Assembly (NCBI GenBank): GCA_002104985.1
Contig: MCGO01000176.1
Location: 1-64,000 of the forward strand
DNA length: 64,000 nt
Direction of reading: 5' to 3'
DNA from: Rhizoclosmatium globosum
Lineage: Eukaryota; Chytridiomycota; Chytridiomycetes; Chytridiales; Chytriomycetaceae
Part shown: in pieces, positions 53,693 to 64,000 of the stretch
How the letters are laid out: each line of letters opens with the position of its first letter
Numbering within the stretch: position 1 is the first letter of the stretch
Translations under genes and position numbers: made by a program
Notes under the pieces: model-generated
Told to the model about the DNA's origin: nothing
The model's database searches: none
The model's input: the letters and a program-made list of their open reading frames with translations, nothing else

Positions 53693-54814
53693 CTACATCG
53701 TCTGCGATACAATAGATACTGCAGAAGACACATTGTGCGATAGCCCCAAAGTTCCACTGGATCCGATTCCGCCAGACATTCGCCTCTCCTCAACAAATTT
53801 AACAACGTGTCTGTCAGTTGCTCTGCTATTCCCTGAACTGACTCCAGGCGTCGTAGTCCCCTCCAACGCCTTCTTCCGTGCCTGTACCCACAAAAACTCT
53901 AAATTAATCACACGCACAAAGATATAACTCTGAATCGCGTAAAACACCAACACAAAACTCCCATCCGTTAAATTGTTTGTGCACCACATGATCAAACTGT
54001 TGGCGCACAACACAACTACACTTCGTAACACGTTCTCGTTGATTAAAATGTACATGAGGCGTTTGAACGCGTCCATGCTGGCGCCTAGCATGAAACAATC
54101 CAAGATTCTTTGTCGGCAAAAGTAGATGCATGACACTGTCGCGAGAATGTCACACAATAAGTCTGCGGCGGAGGCACCCGTGCCGCTCGTTGGGTTCTGG
54201 ACAAATTCGCAGTGGTTTTTGGATTCTTGCCATACTGCTGTGGATGTAGAAAGATCGAAAATGGCCCAAGTCAATCTATGTAAAAGTGCAATTCCCATGG
54301 GATATCTGAACCAGTCACAGAACTGTGTCACGGCCCAAGTCTTGAAGAGAATAAATCCATCTGATTGTCAGATTAGTCGCGTTATTTCTTCTGACAGTGT
54401 ACCATCACACCAACAAAAAAACATAAAAAAAACAACACACTCACCAAACATGAGATAATAACTATGACTAAATATATTCGTCATGAAATCCACCCACACG
54501 CAGTTTGACTCTTTCAAAAAGTAGTGACACAAGAATAGCACGTTGTACAGCGTCGCAATAAAGTTGAACACTGTAATCACATTGAACATGAACGGATACT
54601 TTTTCGAACGCGTCTCTTCGGAAGATATACGGACGGCGTTTAATATGATTCCGGAGATTGAGTTTTCAACTGCGAACCCGAGGATAAAAGTTGTCAGAGG
54701 GATCAGAACTGTCTTGTCAAACAGGAGTGGGTCGGGTTGGCTTGTAGCCCCTGTCGTCGAGAGACTATGCGACTGGTCCGTAGTCATGGTTCCGTTCCTG
54801 CGCTCCATGAACAT
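53693..54814 (-). CDS. Seven-helix membrane protein, tandem paralogue C
   Basis: Two exons (54814-54445, 54360-53693) give 345 residues (later ATGs at 54808 and 54787 are alternatives). Conserved with the gene at 54936: PLTTFILGFAVENSISGII, FNVITVFNFIATLYNVLFL, the ESNCVWVDFMTNIFSHSYY loop, HRLTWAIFDLSTSTA, NPTSGTGASAADLLCD and RVINLEFLWVQARKKAL. There are about seven hydrophobic segments. The intron is at the same codon and phase as in the paralogue. No receptor family is recognised. Confidence 0.72.
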
Positions 54815-54935
54815 CTTTCCCCACCTTCCCCTTTGTTTTTGTGGATGAATTTTTCGGCAGATGTGGGATTGTCACTCGCCTTGGATCTGGCTCCATTATT
54901 AATACAAACAGAAAGCAAAAAAAAATAAATAGATT

Positions 54936-56090
54936 TTATTTATCTCGCCCGTTTTGTGTAAAAGAACGCGACTGTATCGAAGAACCTGGATACACAGATG
55001 ACAACGTCCCTTCAACAGTTCCACCACCACCAATCCCTTTTGCCCCACTCGACACCATATCCACAGCAACCATCACACCCGGTCCCACATTCGCTAACCC
55101 TCCACCTACACCACCACCACCGCCACCACCCGCACCCCCACTCTTTGCACTCCGAGTCCCACTCCTCTTACTCAAAGCCCTCTGCCGCGCCTCCACCCAC
55201 AAAAACTCAAGATTAATAACCCACACATAAACCAAACTCAACACCGCATAAAACAACAACACAAAACTCCCATCCCTTACACCCGTGTTCGTGCACCACA
55301 CAATCAGGCAATGCGCAACAAGCACAACCGCGCTCCTCACAACATTCTCATTCACAAGGACATGCAGTAACCGTCGAAACGCGTCCATGTTCGGGCCGAG
55401 CGAGAAACAGTCTTTGAGGGCGGTGCGGCATGTGTATAAACACGTGAGGGTCGCGAGGGCGTCGCAGAGTATGTCGGCTGCTGACGCGCCTGTTCCTGAG
55501 ATTGGGTTTTGGATGAATTCGCAGTGGGATTGAGGGGTCCAGAGGGCTGTTGAGGTGGAGAGGTCGTATAACGCCCATGTGAAGCGGTGGAGGAGGGCGA
55601 GGGTGAATATGGGGATGTATATGGGGCGGTATTGGGTGATTGTCCAGGTTTTGTAGAGGATGAAGGAGTCTGTTTATGTGTGTTTTATGAATGGTGTGTG
55701 GGGAGGAACGATTTGAGGTTTTACGTTACCAAACACAAGGTAATAACTGTGACTAAATATATTCGTCATGAAGTCGACCCACACGCAGTTTGATTCCTTG
55801 AGAAAGTAATGACACAGGAATAACACATTGTACACGACAGCAATGAAGTTGAACAGGGTGATAATATTGAAAATGAATGGATATTTCTTGGTTCGGTTTG
55901 GTTCAACCGATATTCGGACCATGTTTGATATGATTCCAGAGATTGAGTTTTCAACTGCAAAGCCGAGGACGAAGGTTGTCAGAGGTATGATTGTTGACGC
56001 GTCTGTTGAAGAAACTGGATGTGAAAGTGTTGAATTTTGAAGAGGGGGTGGTGGTGGCGGGAGGAGCGTGCTTGTATTGAGTGTGGACAT
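54936..56090 (-). CDS. Seven-helix membrane protein, tandem paralogue D
   Basis: Two exons (56090-55730, 55669-54936) give 364 residues. It is a close relative of the gene at 53693 with the same intron position, the same ESNCVWVDFMTNIFSHSYY loop and the same SGTGASAADILCD segment. It differs by a Pro-rich N-terminus (LLPPPPPPLQ) and a Gly-rich cytosolic tail (GGAGGGGGGGVGGG). The gene order C-D is head to tail. Function unknown; a fungal receptor-like protein is possible from topology alone. Confidence 0.72.
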
Positions 56091-56769
56091 GGTTTTGATT
56101 GTGTATTTTCATTGTTTGTCTTTGGGACTTTGGAAAAGTAGAATGAAGAGAGGTAGGGTATTGTTTGAAAAGGATAGTCGGATGTGAAGTGAAAGACTTG
56201 TGTTGTTGTGGCCGTGGATTTGCAATTGCATGTTCTGATGGCATTTTGTTGAAATCGTTTTGTACTGCTTCACAAACTCTCATTTCTCCAAAGCCATCTC
56301 AGATAGTCGGAATAAGGGGACTAATAGTCGCTTGTCGAATTAAAATCAGTGTAAATTTACGGTGAAATAAGCTATCCCACCAATCAGACTTCGATCATAT
56401 GTTGCACAAGGTTTCACAATGTAATGAAGCGGAATTCACCCACGAATCCTAGCCTAACCGGTGTGCTGGATATTATTCAAACTTATGGAGTGCTTAATTC
56501 TTACTGCCAACACTGTCTAAGTGGGATATACGTCGACGAATCGAAGGAGAGGTACAGGAATGAGGTGAATTCCGTTACAAGACACAGTTACACCAACACC
56601 CCGCAATATTCAATTATTCCAAGCCCTATTGCATGGATATGAGTGGGGAATATGGCACTGGAACGTTGACTTCTTTTTGTTCCAGAACAAGTGATTTATT
56701 AGACTCCCCCAAAAAGCAACTCAAGCTCCACCACCTCGTCGTTTTTCCTGAATCATTTTTTGTGAAGAG
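56091..56769. other. Intergenic region, no gene recognised
   Basis: Divergent promoter zone between the seven-helix gene and the KH/SAM gene. Small ORFs (for example 56424-56642) have no domain-like content. Confidence 0.4.
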
Positions 56770-59700
56770 ATGGAATCAACGCTCACGTTCTCGATTTCGG
56801 GACTTGGACTGAGCGAGTCGCACGTGACGTCGCTGTGTTTGCGGGTGGTTGAATCGAATGTTCGGTCGTCTGTTTCGTGTTCAAATTCACTTGTTTCTGT
56901 GCGACTTGACGGCCCAGTCGATGCCGTCATTCGAGCAAGAACAAAGTTGCTTTCAAAGAATCCGGCGCTGGTAAAAGCCTCCCTCCTTTTTTAATTAGTC
57001 TGGGTCTAGTGTAGTACCCTTGCTAACTCCACCCTGCCCAACCTTACTTTTCCTTGCCACTGCCACTGCCAGACCCAAGTGTCTCTCAAAACAAACAAGC
57101 GACTGATCCTAAACCATCTCGATGAAATGAAAGCTGACGTCAAACAATCGCTCGCTGCCATCATGAGCCTGTCAAATACCCAAATAACATGCCAGGACTC
57201 GGCTCCAGCTTCATCGCCCTCCTGCTCTCTCGCTGACCGGATGGATGTGGAAATTATGGGCACATGGCTCGACATTGAATCTCACGCTCGGATTCAGACG
57301 TTGGTGTACCTCGACAAACTGAATGGCTTTACTTGTCGTACCCTTGATTTACCATTCGATTGCTATCCGTTGATTGTGGGGAGAAGGCGGGCGCTGCTCA
57401 ATAGGATTATGGAGGATTCTGGGGGTGCTAATATTTATCTGCCGACTTCTCTTGTTCACTGTTTCTCGTTGGACTCAAATGTGCCAAAGAATGCAGTTTC
57501 AATTACGGGACCAGCAGATATTGTCGATGTTGCTATTGGGAAGATTCAGCATTTGTTGGTGACTAAGGTTTGTATTCTGAAGTTTCAAGAGAGACGGAGT
57601 GAAGCGAAACCATCTTTTGTTCAAAAGGTTTGAGTGTCTCAGGCGCTACTAAAGACCTGGAAATATCTTTCAGTACAAAAGAAACCCGGAAAACACTTCA
57701 TAGTCATCCTTAAAACAAAGCCCAAGGCAACTCCAGCTGACTAAATATACTTCCACAGAAACAATCCCTCATCCACAAAAAGACACACCTTCTCCGCCGG
57801 AAAATCGACTGGCTCATCACATCACAGCTTCAGCGTCTCCACAAAATCATGTACGACAACGGTGTACACCTCCAAATACCACCCCTCGGATCCCCCATGA
57901 CAACTATTGACGTGATTGGCGACAATGTCGTTTACATAGAGCGCGCGATTCGTGCACTTATGGAGCTTGTGTGTCAGTTCTATATCGCGGTTGTCACAGT
58001 CGACCCTGGGACACCTGGAGCATCTCTAGTTGCGACAAAAAACGCGTTGGCTCGGATAACCCTAACAACGCGTTGTGAAATCATGACAAGCAGTCTAGGA
58101 CTCGAACTATACGGAACTGAAGTTGCAGTGAAAGCTGGTGTCATGCAACTCTATGAACTTGGAACATTAACCGTGAGTTACCAACTGAGTTTTGTGTTTT
58201 TAAGTCTCATATTTGTTTGTTACAGACACACATTCGTGAAGTGAAGTTCCATCTCGAATTGTCTCTAGAACACAAGGAATTCATCAACGGCAAAAAATCT
58301 GGGAAAATCAACAAAATCACAAAAGGATGTGGATGTAATATCGTATTTCACGAAGACTTGAATGAGTACAACATGGTCATTGACGTGTCACATTCGTCTG
58401 TACGAGACGCGATGGAAGGATTGAAGATGCTTGAGGTATAGAAACGGTCACATTCTTCACTTACAACTCACTGTTGATTTTAGGACGAACTCCCCGCCGA
58501 AATGTCATTCTTCATCCCTGAAGCATACCACAAACGCATCATCGGCGTTGGCGGCAAAAACATCCAACGCATCATGAAAAAGTACGGCGTGTACGTGAAA
58601 TTCTCCAACGCTGAAGAGTTGCTTTGTTGGGAGGGTACCATGAAAACAAGGACAATGTAATGCGCGAACTCCTGCGAAAAACGCGGAAAACTTGGACCTT
58701 TTGAAGGAAAGCGTTTTGAAGTCGTTGCGTTCCAAAGCGATGTTACTGGAACTGTTTCAATACCTCGAGTCTTGCACAGGAGTGTGAAGGGGATGCATGG
58801 GCTTGTTGTGAGTGGGATTGAGCGTGGGTTTGGAGTGAAGGTTTGTTGGCCAGATAAGGAGAGTGGGAGCGATGATGTGAAAGTTATTGGACCCGAAGTT
58901 CAAGTTTTTCAAGCGAAAGCTGAACTATTGGTAAGCTGCTTTGTTGTGTAACTGTGAGATACGGTATTGAAATTTCCGTGTTCTAGAATCTTGTGCCAGA
59001 TGTAAATTCGTTTCCGATTCCGTACACAAAACAAGCTGTTCAGGAAGTGAACGCTGATGAATTTCAAAAGTACTTCAAGGAGCGATTGTTGCGTGAACTT
59101 GGCGCCGAAGTGTACGTCAATATCCCAACTGAATCCGAATCCACCCCAGACAGCACCACTACAACCCCCAACACAAGCGAAATCACATTCATCGTATACA
59201 CGCGTCGTGGCTCCGACAACTGGGACTTTGTCAAACAAACGATTCTCTCCTACCTCGAAACCAAACATGTCCCCACAAAAATCCAATCAAGCCCAGAAAA
59301 ATCCACACCCTCATTTGCGAAACTGAGTCCTCCAAAGACATACGACTCGTTCCAGCATTTCAACAGTAAACTCTTGTCCACATCAAGCCCAGCACAGGAT
59401 TTCGGATACGCAACAAGTTATTCGCTATTTGAACCGCCACAGTCTGTACCGCCTCCATTGATGCAACAGTATAGTACGTCTGCGAACTTGAAGAATGTAT
59501 TTGAAGGTGTTGGAGCGACTCCGATTATGAGTTCTCAAACTCCCCCGTTACCGCCGCCTCGAATCCAGACGTCAAATGCGCCGAATCTGCAGTTTAGGCC
59601 TCCGTTTATTGGGTCCGGGCCTGGGGCTTCTGGATTCGGTGACCAGGGGCAACAGCGGTGGCCACAGAATACTGGTTCTGCGTTCGTGGGTATGGGAGCT

Positions 59701-60943
59701 GGTGGAAATGCTGATTTTATCATGGTATGTTTGGCCAAAATGAGTTGAACACGCCGGGTGGGCCACGAAGTGCTGCGTCTGAGAATGTCACGGGCCCGTT
59801 CATTGCGTTCCTGATTATCAGCAATCTCCGTCTGCAGCGGATGACGGTCACAGTCCCAGACTTTAGAACAATTTGGCGGGTTGAGTTTGGCGAGGACTCT
59901 GTCGTCTAGTGGAACAGCGGCTGGGAATGAACCAGGTCGACGGGCTGTGTCGAAGCTTTCAATTGGAGAGAGCGAAGCTGGTATGTTGATGCTGATTTAT
60001 TAGTATATATATTCTGACAAGTATATTAGATAACGAGAATGTCACATTTGGTCCAAACACGATCCACCAGCTCCTTTACAACACAGATCCCAACTTTGAT
60101 CCACTTCAAGTCTTTTTATCGTCGCTTGACCTGTCATCTCATGTTGTCTCATTCAAAGCTCAACACATTGATCTCGACATCCTGTTGGCACTCAGCGATA
60201 CTGACCTTATGAAAGCGGGTGTAAAAGCATTTGGGGCACGAAAGCGACTCATGAATGCAATTCGGCGGTTCAATCAAGAAAAGTTTAATCGGCATAGTAG
60301 TCAACAGTTTACAACGTCGATCAGCAATACTCCTCCGTCAGTAAGGAGGCAACAAGTACAACAACAGCTGCAGCAGCAGCAACAACAACAAAGTCCTTTG
60401 ATTCATCAGCAACACCTTCAGCAGCAATTTCAGCAACAGCCTCAACAGCAACAACAACAACCTCCTCAAGGACAATCTAGCTTTATTATAATATGCAGCA
60501 ACAGCAACAGCAAAGTAACCATCCAGTTCAAGGACCTGGAGGGTTGTTAACGCCGTCTGCAACTATGTTTGACTTTTCTATGGTTCAAGGTGGGGGTAAT
60601 ATGGTGGGACAACCTCAGCAAAAACAACAGCAACACCAGCAACAATTTCAACAGCAACAATACCCACAACCAAGTCCGACACAGTCACGAATGATGCCAC
60701 CTCCAGGATTAATGATGGGCCAACCGGCTACTCACCTTCAACATACCCAACAATATATGCAGCAGCAGCAGCAAGCAGCAACAGCCACAACAACAACAGT
60801 TTCAGCAACACTATCAACAACAATACCCTCAACTTGGCAACCCAGTGAATTTGCAAGGACTTCCACAACAATCTGGAGTCCCTTCGTCTCCAATGGGCCT
60901 TCATATTCCAATGCGGGGTGAACGACAACAATCGCAAGAATAA
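56770..60943 (+). CDS. Bicaudal-C-like RNA-binding protein (KH domains, SAM, polyQ), with frame breaks
   Basis: From the ATG at 56770 the protein contains several KH-like regions. The clearest lies at 58503-58620 (FFIPEAYHKRIIGVGGKNIQ, with a GxxG-type GVGGKNI), and a second reads TVSIPRVLHRSVKGMHGLVV near 58750. A SAM domain follows at about 60080-60285 (VFLSSLDLSSHVVSFKAQHI, LLALSDTDLMKAGVKAFGAR, then KRLMNAIRRF). The end is a long Gln-rich tail to QQSQE at 60943. Introns are visible near 56970-57075, 58170-58227, 58437-58483, 58931-58986 and 59979-60030. Frame breaks near 58612, 58667 and 58722 are each repaired by one missing base in a T or A run; others are near 59725 and in the polyQ. 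KH plus SAM is the Bicaudal-C design, a translational repressor. Confidence 0.7.
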
Positions 60944-61110
60944 TCGTGCGTAATATCGTATCCTTCGTTTAAACACTATTTTTGTTTATGTTGCTATAGT
61001 TTTGTTAAGTTTGTTTTTACCCCTCACCAACCAATTCAGTAACCCTTGATATCAGTAATACAATTACTTTTTCTAGTAACTACTAGTTTAGTAGGAATCA
61101 AGAGAAAAAG

Positions 61111-62690
61111 ATGCAGCCAAACAGCAACTTGAACACCACTCACGCCTTCCACAACCAACTCGCGCCCTGGCTCCAATCCGAGCCTTCCTATGACCCACCC
61201 AAGCTAAAAGCACCGCTCCGAACATCGTCGCTGAATCCCGAGTCCGATCTGTTAAATCAACTTGAAAAGATGAATGCGAAGCTGCGCAGCGATCCAAATG
61301 CGGTCACGTCGGTCTTGTCGCCGACGCCTCAGTTTCAAATGCGAATGCGAATTCGAAAACAGACGATTCGGAGCACGCCCAAATTGCGTTTTATTTGTCG
61401 GTGCTCGAATCGCTCGAACAGGACAAGAACTACCTCGCTAAAATAGATGCTTTAATTAAGGCGAAAGTGCGGTTGGGCGTGCCTGAGAAGTTAGGACAAG
61501 TGTGTGGAAGGCCCTGGCTTTTGCGGATGTCGCGGTGATTTCACAGGAGAGATATGATGCATTGGTTGATTCGGATGCACGCGGATTCGACAAGATTATT
61601 AAACAGGTATCTATTTAGTTTTATTTACTGCATCAGTATTATTGGGTATTATTCTTTGGAAGGATATTCATCGGACTTTCCCTGACCACCCCTCTTTCAT
61701 CAGACACCTCAGACTCTCTGGCCAAAAATCACTTTATAATATCCTGAAAGCATACGCAGTCTTTGATTCAGACTGCGGATACTGTCAAGGGCTTCCTTCT
61801 CGTGGCACCCTACTCATGCACCAGAAATGTCCGACCTCGATGCATTCAGAATATTCACAGATCATGGATGAATCTGTTACAACGGGAGGGAAACGATTCG
61901 CTCTTCGATCGCTCTTCACGCCGAATGCCAGGCCTGCATTTACTTTGCACCACTGGAAGGTCTTGTCCGGATTACCTCCCAGCTTTATACGCCCGACTGC
62001 AGCTTTTGGGTATCATGCGAGCACGTATGCGTCTCCATGGTTTCTTACGCTGTTTACGTACTCGTTCCCGCTTCCGTGTTTCGGATATATGATTTGATTT
62101 TGAGTGAAGGGGCCGTGATTATGATGTTGAAATTGGACTGGCGTCTTGAGGCGGAATGAGCGTTATTTTGGCTATGGGGGAAGAGGACTTTGAGCCTGTA
62201 CTGGAGGTATGAAAGGAAAGGGATTTTGGGGTGTACTATGGACATGAGTGGAAGGATTATAAAGACGCGGCTTCTTAGATTCTGTGGTGACGGAATCCGC
62301 CTTGCAAGTTGACGGCTTCGTTGAGTATACCTACTTTGTGTTTAACTATTGTCTTTACTCATTTCAACACGACAGGTACTTTGAACAAAAACAAATCTCA
62401 TCCACAAGTATGCTAGAAATTCAACTCTTCGCGCAAAAGTGGACTTTGTGACGATGCAAACGAAGCTCTATACCAAGATAATGTAAACTTGAGGCGACAC
62501 TGTCAAAAGTCAACAAGGAACGCATCTCAATATGGCGGAATTCAACGTCAAGTGAAGTAAAATTGCAAGTGCCATGGCTGTTGCCGAGTTGGAAAGAGAA
62601 ACGGGTTGAATTGGAGAAGGAGCTCAAGTTGTTGAAGCAGAAGATGTCGAAGCTGAAATATTGGCGATTCGTGGTGATGTCTATTTTTTA
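61111..62690 (+). CDS. TBC-domain Rab GTPase-activating protein (Gyp5/EVI5-like), with frame breaks
   Basis: Pieces in shifting frames follow the TBC order: RLGVPEKLGQ and WKALAFAD near 61475-61540, DIHRTFPDHPSFI at 61666 (the IxxD region with the catalytic Arg present), KAYAVFDSDCGYCQG at 61750 (YCQG motif with the glutamine finger), then FALRSLF, MPGLH, DYLPALYA, ASPWFLTLFTYSFPLP and YDLILSEGAVIMMLKL to about 62130. A coiled-coil tail follows (62440-62690: NVNLRR, VNKERISI, ELEKELKLLKQKM). Two bases too many or single bases too few (for example GTGTGTGG, CACCCTAC) explain most breaks. Rab inactivation in Golgi or endosome traffic is the family role. Confidence 0.7.
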
Positions 62691-63005
62691 TATTCAAGTA
62701 TTGCCGTCCTCGTCAGTACAGTTTTATTATCTATGCCTGCATTCTATAACAACATCTACCTCGCTTACTTAAAATAAACACCATAGCTGTACGACACCCT
62801 TATGAACTAACCACGTTACTTTGCTTCCACTCTTTTGCTGAGAACAGAAAATACAGGTTCGCACTGGAATATCCAACAACCCATCGTTTATATCTTTGTA
62901 ACGCGACGGTGCAGACTTGGTCACCGACAGATTCAACCGTACAGTACGAGGATTCAAATGAGCAAACTGGCAGAATATATGCCATGAATACAGACAGCGT
63001 CTCCC
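62691..63005. other. Intergenic region, no gene recognised
   Basis: Tail-to-tail 3' regions of the TBC gene and the last gene. Nothing else is seen. Confidence 0.4.
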
Positions 63006-64000
63006 TTACGAAACTCTCCCTTCACTCGACAAAAGCTCTGTGTTTTCCTCCCAATGACTCTTCTGACAACTTCCGAGCAATAATATACTCTCACATCTCC
63101 CACACTTTCTGAAGATGTCTAGATTCCCGCCTGGCTTTACACCCGTCACAGAACAACCCGATTCCATATCTATGCCGAACTTTCTGAGTTGCAGTTTTCT
63201 CGGCAACATCGAATGCGTTTGATAACGACAATCGAGCTGCTGGAAGCCATGCCTTCTCGTCTTGAATATGCAATCCATTCTCGCCACAGCCTGCATCATC
63301 GTTTCCTTCCCCTCATGATCATCTTTTTTCCAGATTTTCTTTCGATACAATAGACTCAAACATTTCAATCGAATGAAAAAGCCGATGAAAAACACGTTTC
63401 CCAATGATACGCTCATCAACGATAATAGCAACGCGATTGCTTTGTGGTATACCTCTTCATTTTCAGAGTTTGCAACTCGATTAATGAATCGTTCATCTGA
63501 TTCCGTAACCGGACGTCGCGATGAACTCTCAAACGTCTCGTAAAAGAAGTCTAGGTACGCAGTTTTATGGACTCCAATGCCTGGCGGTAAAGTGTCCCAC
63601 ACGGTCGCTGCAAAATCACGTATGGGACGTTCGTTGTTCAACTTCCATTCGTCCTGCGCGTGCTTGGAGGATGTAGCATCAGTTTGATAGATACTTGCAT
63701 TTTCTGTTGTTCAAGTTCAGGTTTACTCTGTCCATTTGAGGTTTTCGGCGCGTTTGAGAGAATAGTGGTTGCTTCGTGGAGAAGCGTTTCGATAGAGGAA
63801 AGACCGTAATACGCCATTAGAAAGTAAACGTGGAACTCGATATCTTGTTTTTCTTCACTGTATTTCTTTTGGAGGGTTTGAAAGCGCTCTTGAGTTTTTG
63901 TGTCAAGTTGACCCCATGCAACCTCGTTGCTGACATCGGTCATTGTCTTTGCAAGATGAAGCTTTTCGGGCTCGCTTATTTTTTTGGTAAGCATTTCAGC
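63006..64000 (-). CDS. Unidentified protein with one hydrophobic segment (5' end at the window edge)
   Basis: An open frame from the window edge (first ATG 63994) runs to 63695, and a 32-nt GT-AG intron (63694-63663, with a CTGAT branch-like site) joins it in phase to 63662-63006, giving 318 residues. The first part is helical and charged (WGQLDTKTQERFQTLQKKYS, DIEFHVYFLMAYYGLSSIET). The second has ERPIRDFAATVWDTLPPGIG, a hydrophobic stretch (AIALLLSLMSVSLGNVFFIG) and a Cys/Lys-rich tail whose last 90 residues may include an unrecognised intron. The gene may start upstream of the window. No family is recognised. Confidence 0.5.

Noticed and set aside
1..64000. CRISPR arrays or bacterial operon structure
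   Set aside because: No spacer-repeat arrays; genes have spliceosomal introns.

Overview
The window reads as nuclear DNA of a fungus, most likely an early-diverging (chytrid-like) one. The evidence is many short GT-AG introns, compact gene spacing, typical fungal housekeeping genes (SF3A1/Prp21, complex I NDUFS5, ribosomal protein eL13, Stm1, Spo7), and families that chytrids tend to expand: Sel1 repeats, LRR proteins, Thr-rich secreted lectin-like proteins and seven-helix proteins. The organism assignment is inference; no name can be read from the sequence.

Layout. 0-6 kb: an unidentified membrane protein cut by the window edge; SF3A1 diverging from NDUFS5 over 47 bp; an EF-hand/CAP-Gly protein with a partial copy of its own 3' end; a tentative coiled-coil gene. 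6-11 kb: a kinase/Sel1-repeat fusion, then a tandem array of ribosomal protein eL13 3'-exon copies next to the intact eL13 gene. 11-25.7 kb: a WD40 protein, a 12-exon TIR-SAM-like-LRR receptor-like gene, a tail-anchored coiled-coil protein, three related C2H2 zinc-finger genes and an Alr4036-type FMN-binding protein. 25.9-27 kb: a retroelement remnant ending at a damaged tRNA-Asn.

27.8-37 kb: a long disordered protein with a hydrophobic end, two tandem seven-helix paralogues and two secreted Thr-rich proteins with ricin-B-like and PAN/apple-like domains. 37-49.3 kb: three alpha/beta-hydrolases flanking two F-box-like/LRR genes. One LRR gene is interrupted by a 1.4-kb transposon with ~297-bp terminal inverted repeats and a 9-bp target duplication (Mutator-like). 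A permuted papain-fold/DM9 lectin fusion lies in the same stretch. 49-64 kb: Spo7, an SH3 membrane protein, Stm1 with a C/D snoRNA-like element in each of two introns, two tandem seven-helix proteins, a Bicaudal-C-like KH/SAM protein, a TBC RabGAP and one edge-truncated gene.

Cross-cutting themes. (1) Four genes (CAP-Gly, eL13, FMN-binding, LRR) have partial copies of their own 3' ends just downstream. (2) Three genes need introns of only 30-34 nt. (3) SF3A1, the KH/SAM gene and the TBC gene carry several frame breaks, mostly explained by one missing base in a homopolymer run, which suggests uncorrected long-read errors more than decay. (4) The strongest candidate for something undescribed is the TIR-SAM-like-LRR gene, with kinase/Sel1, DM9 and LRR genes nearby. 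A shared immune-like role is speculation.
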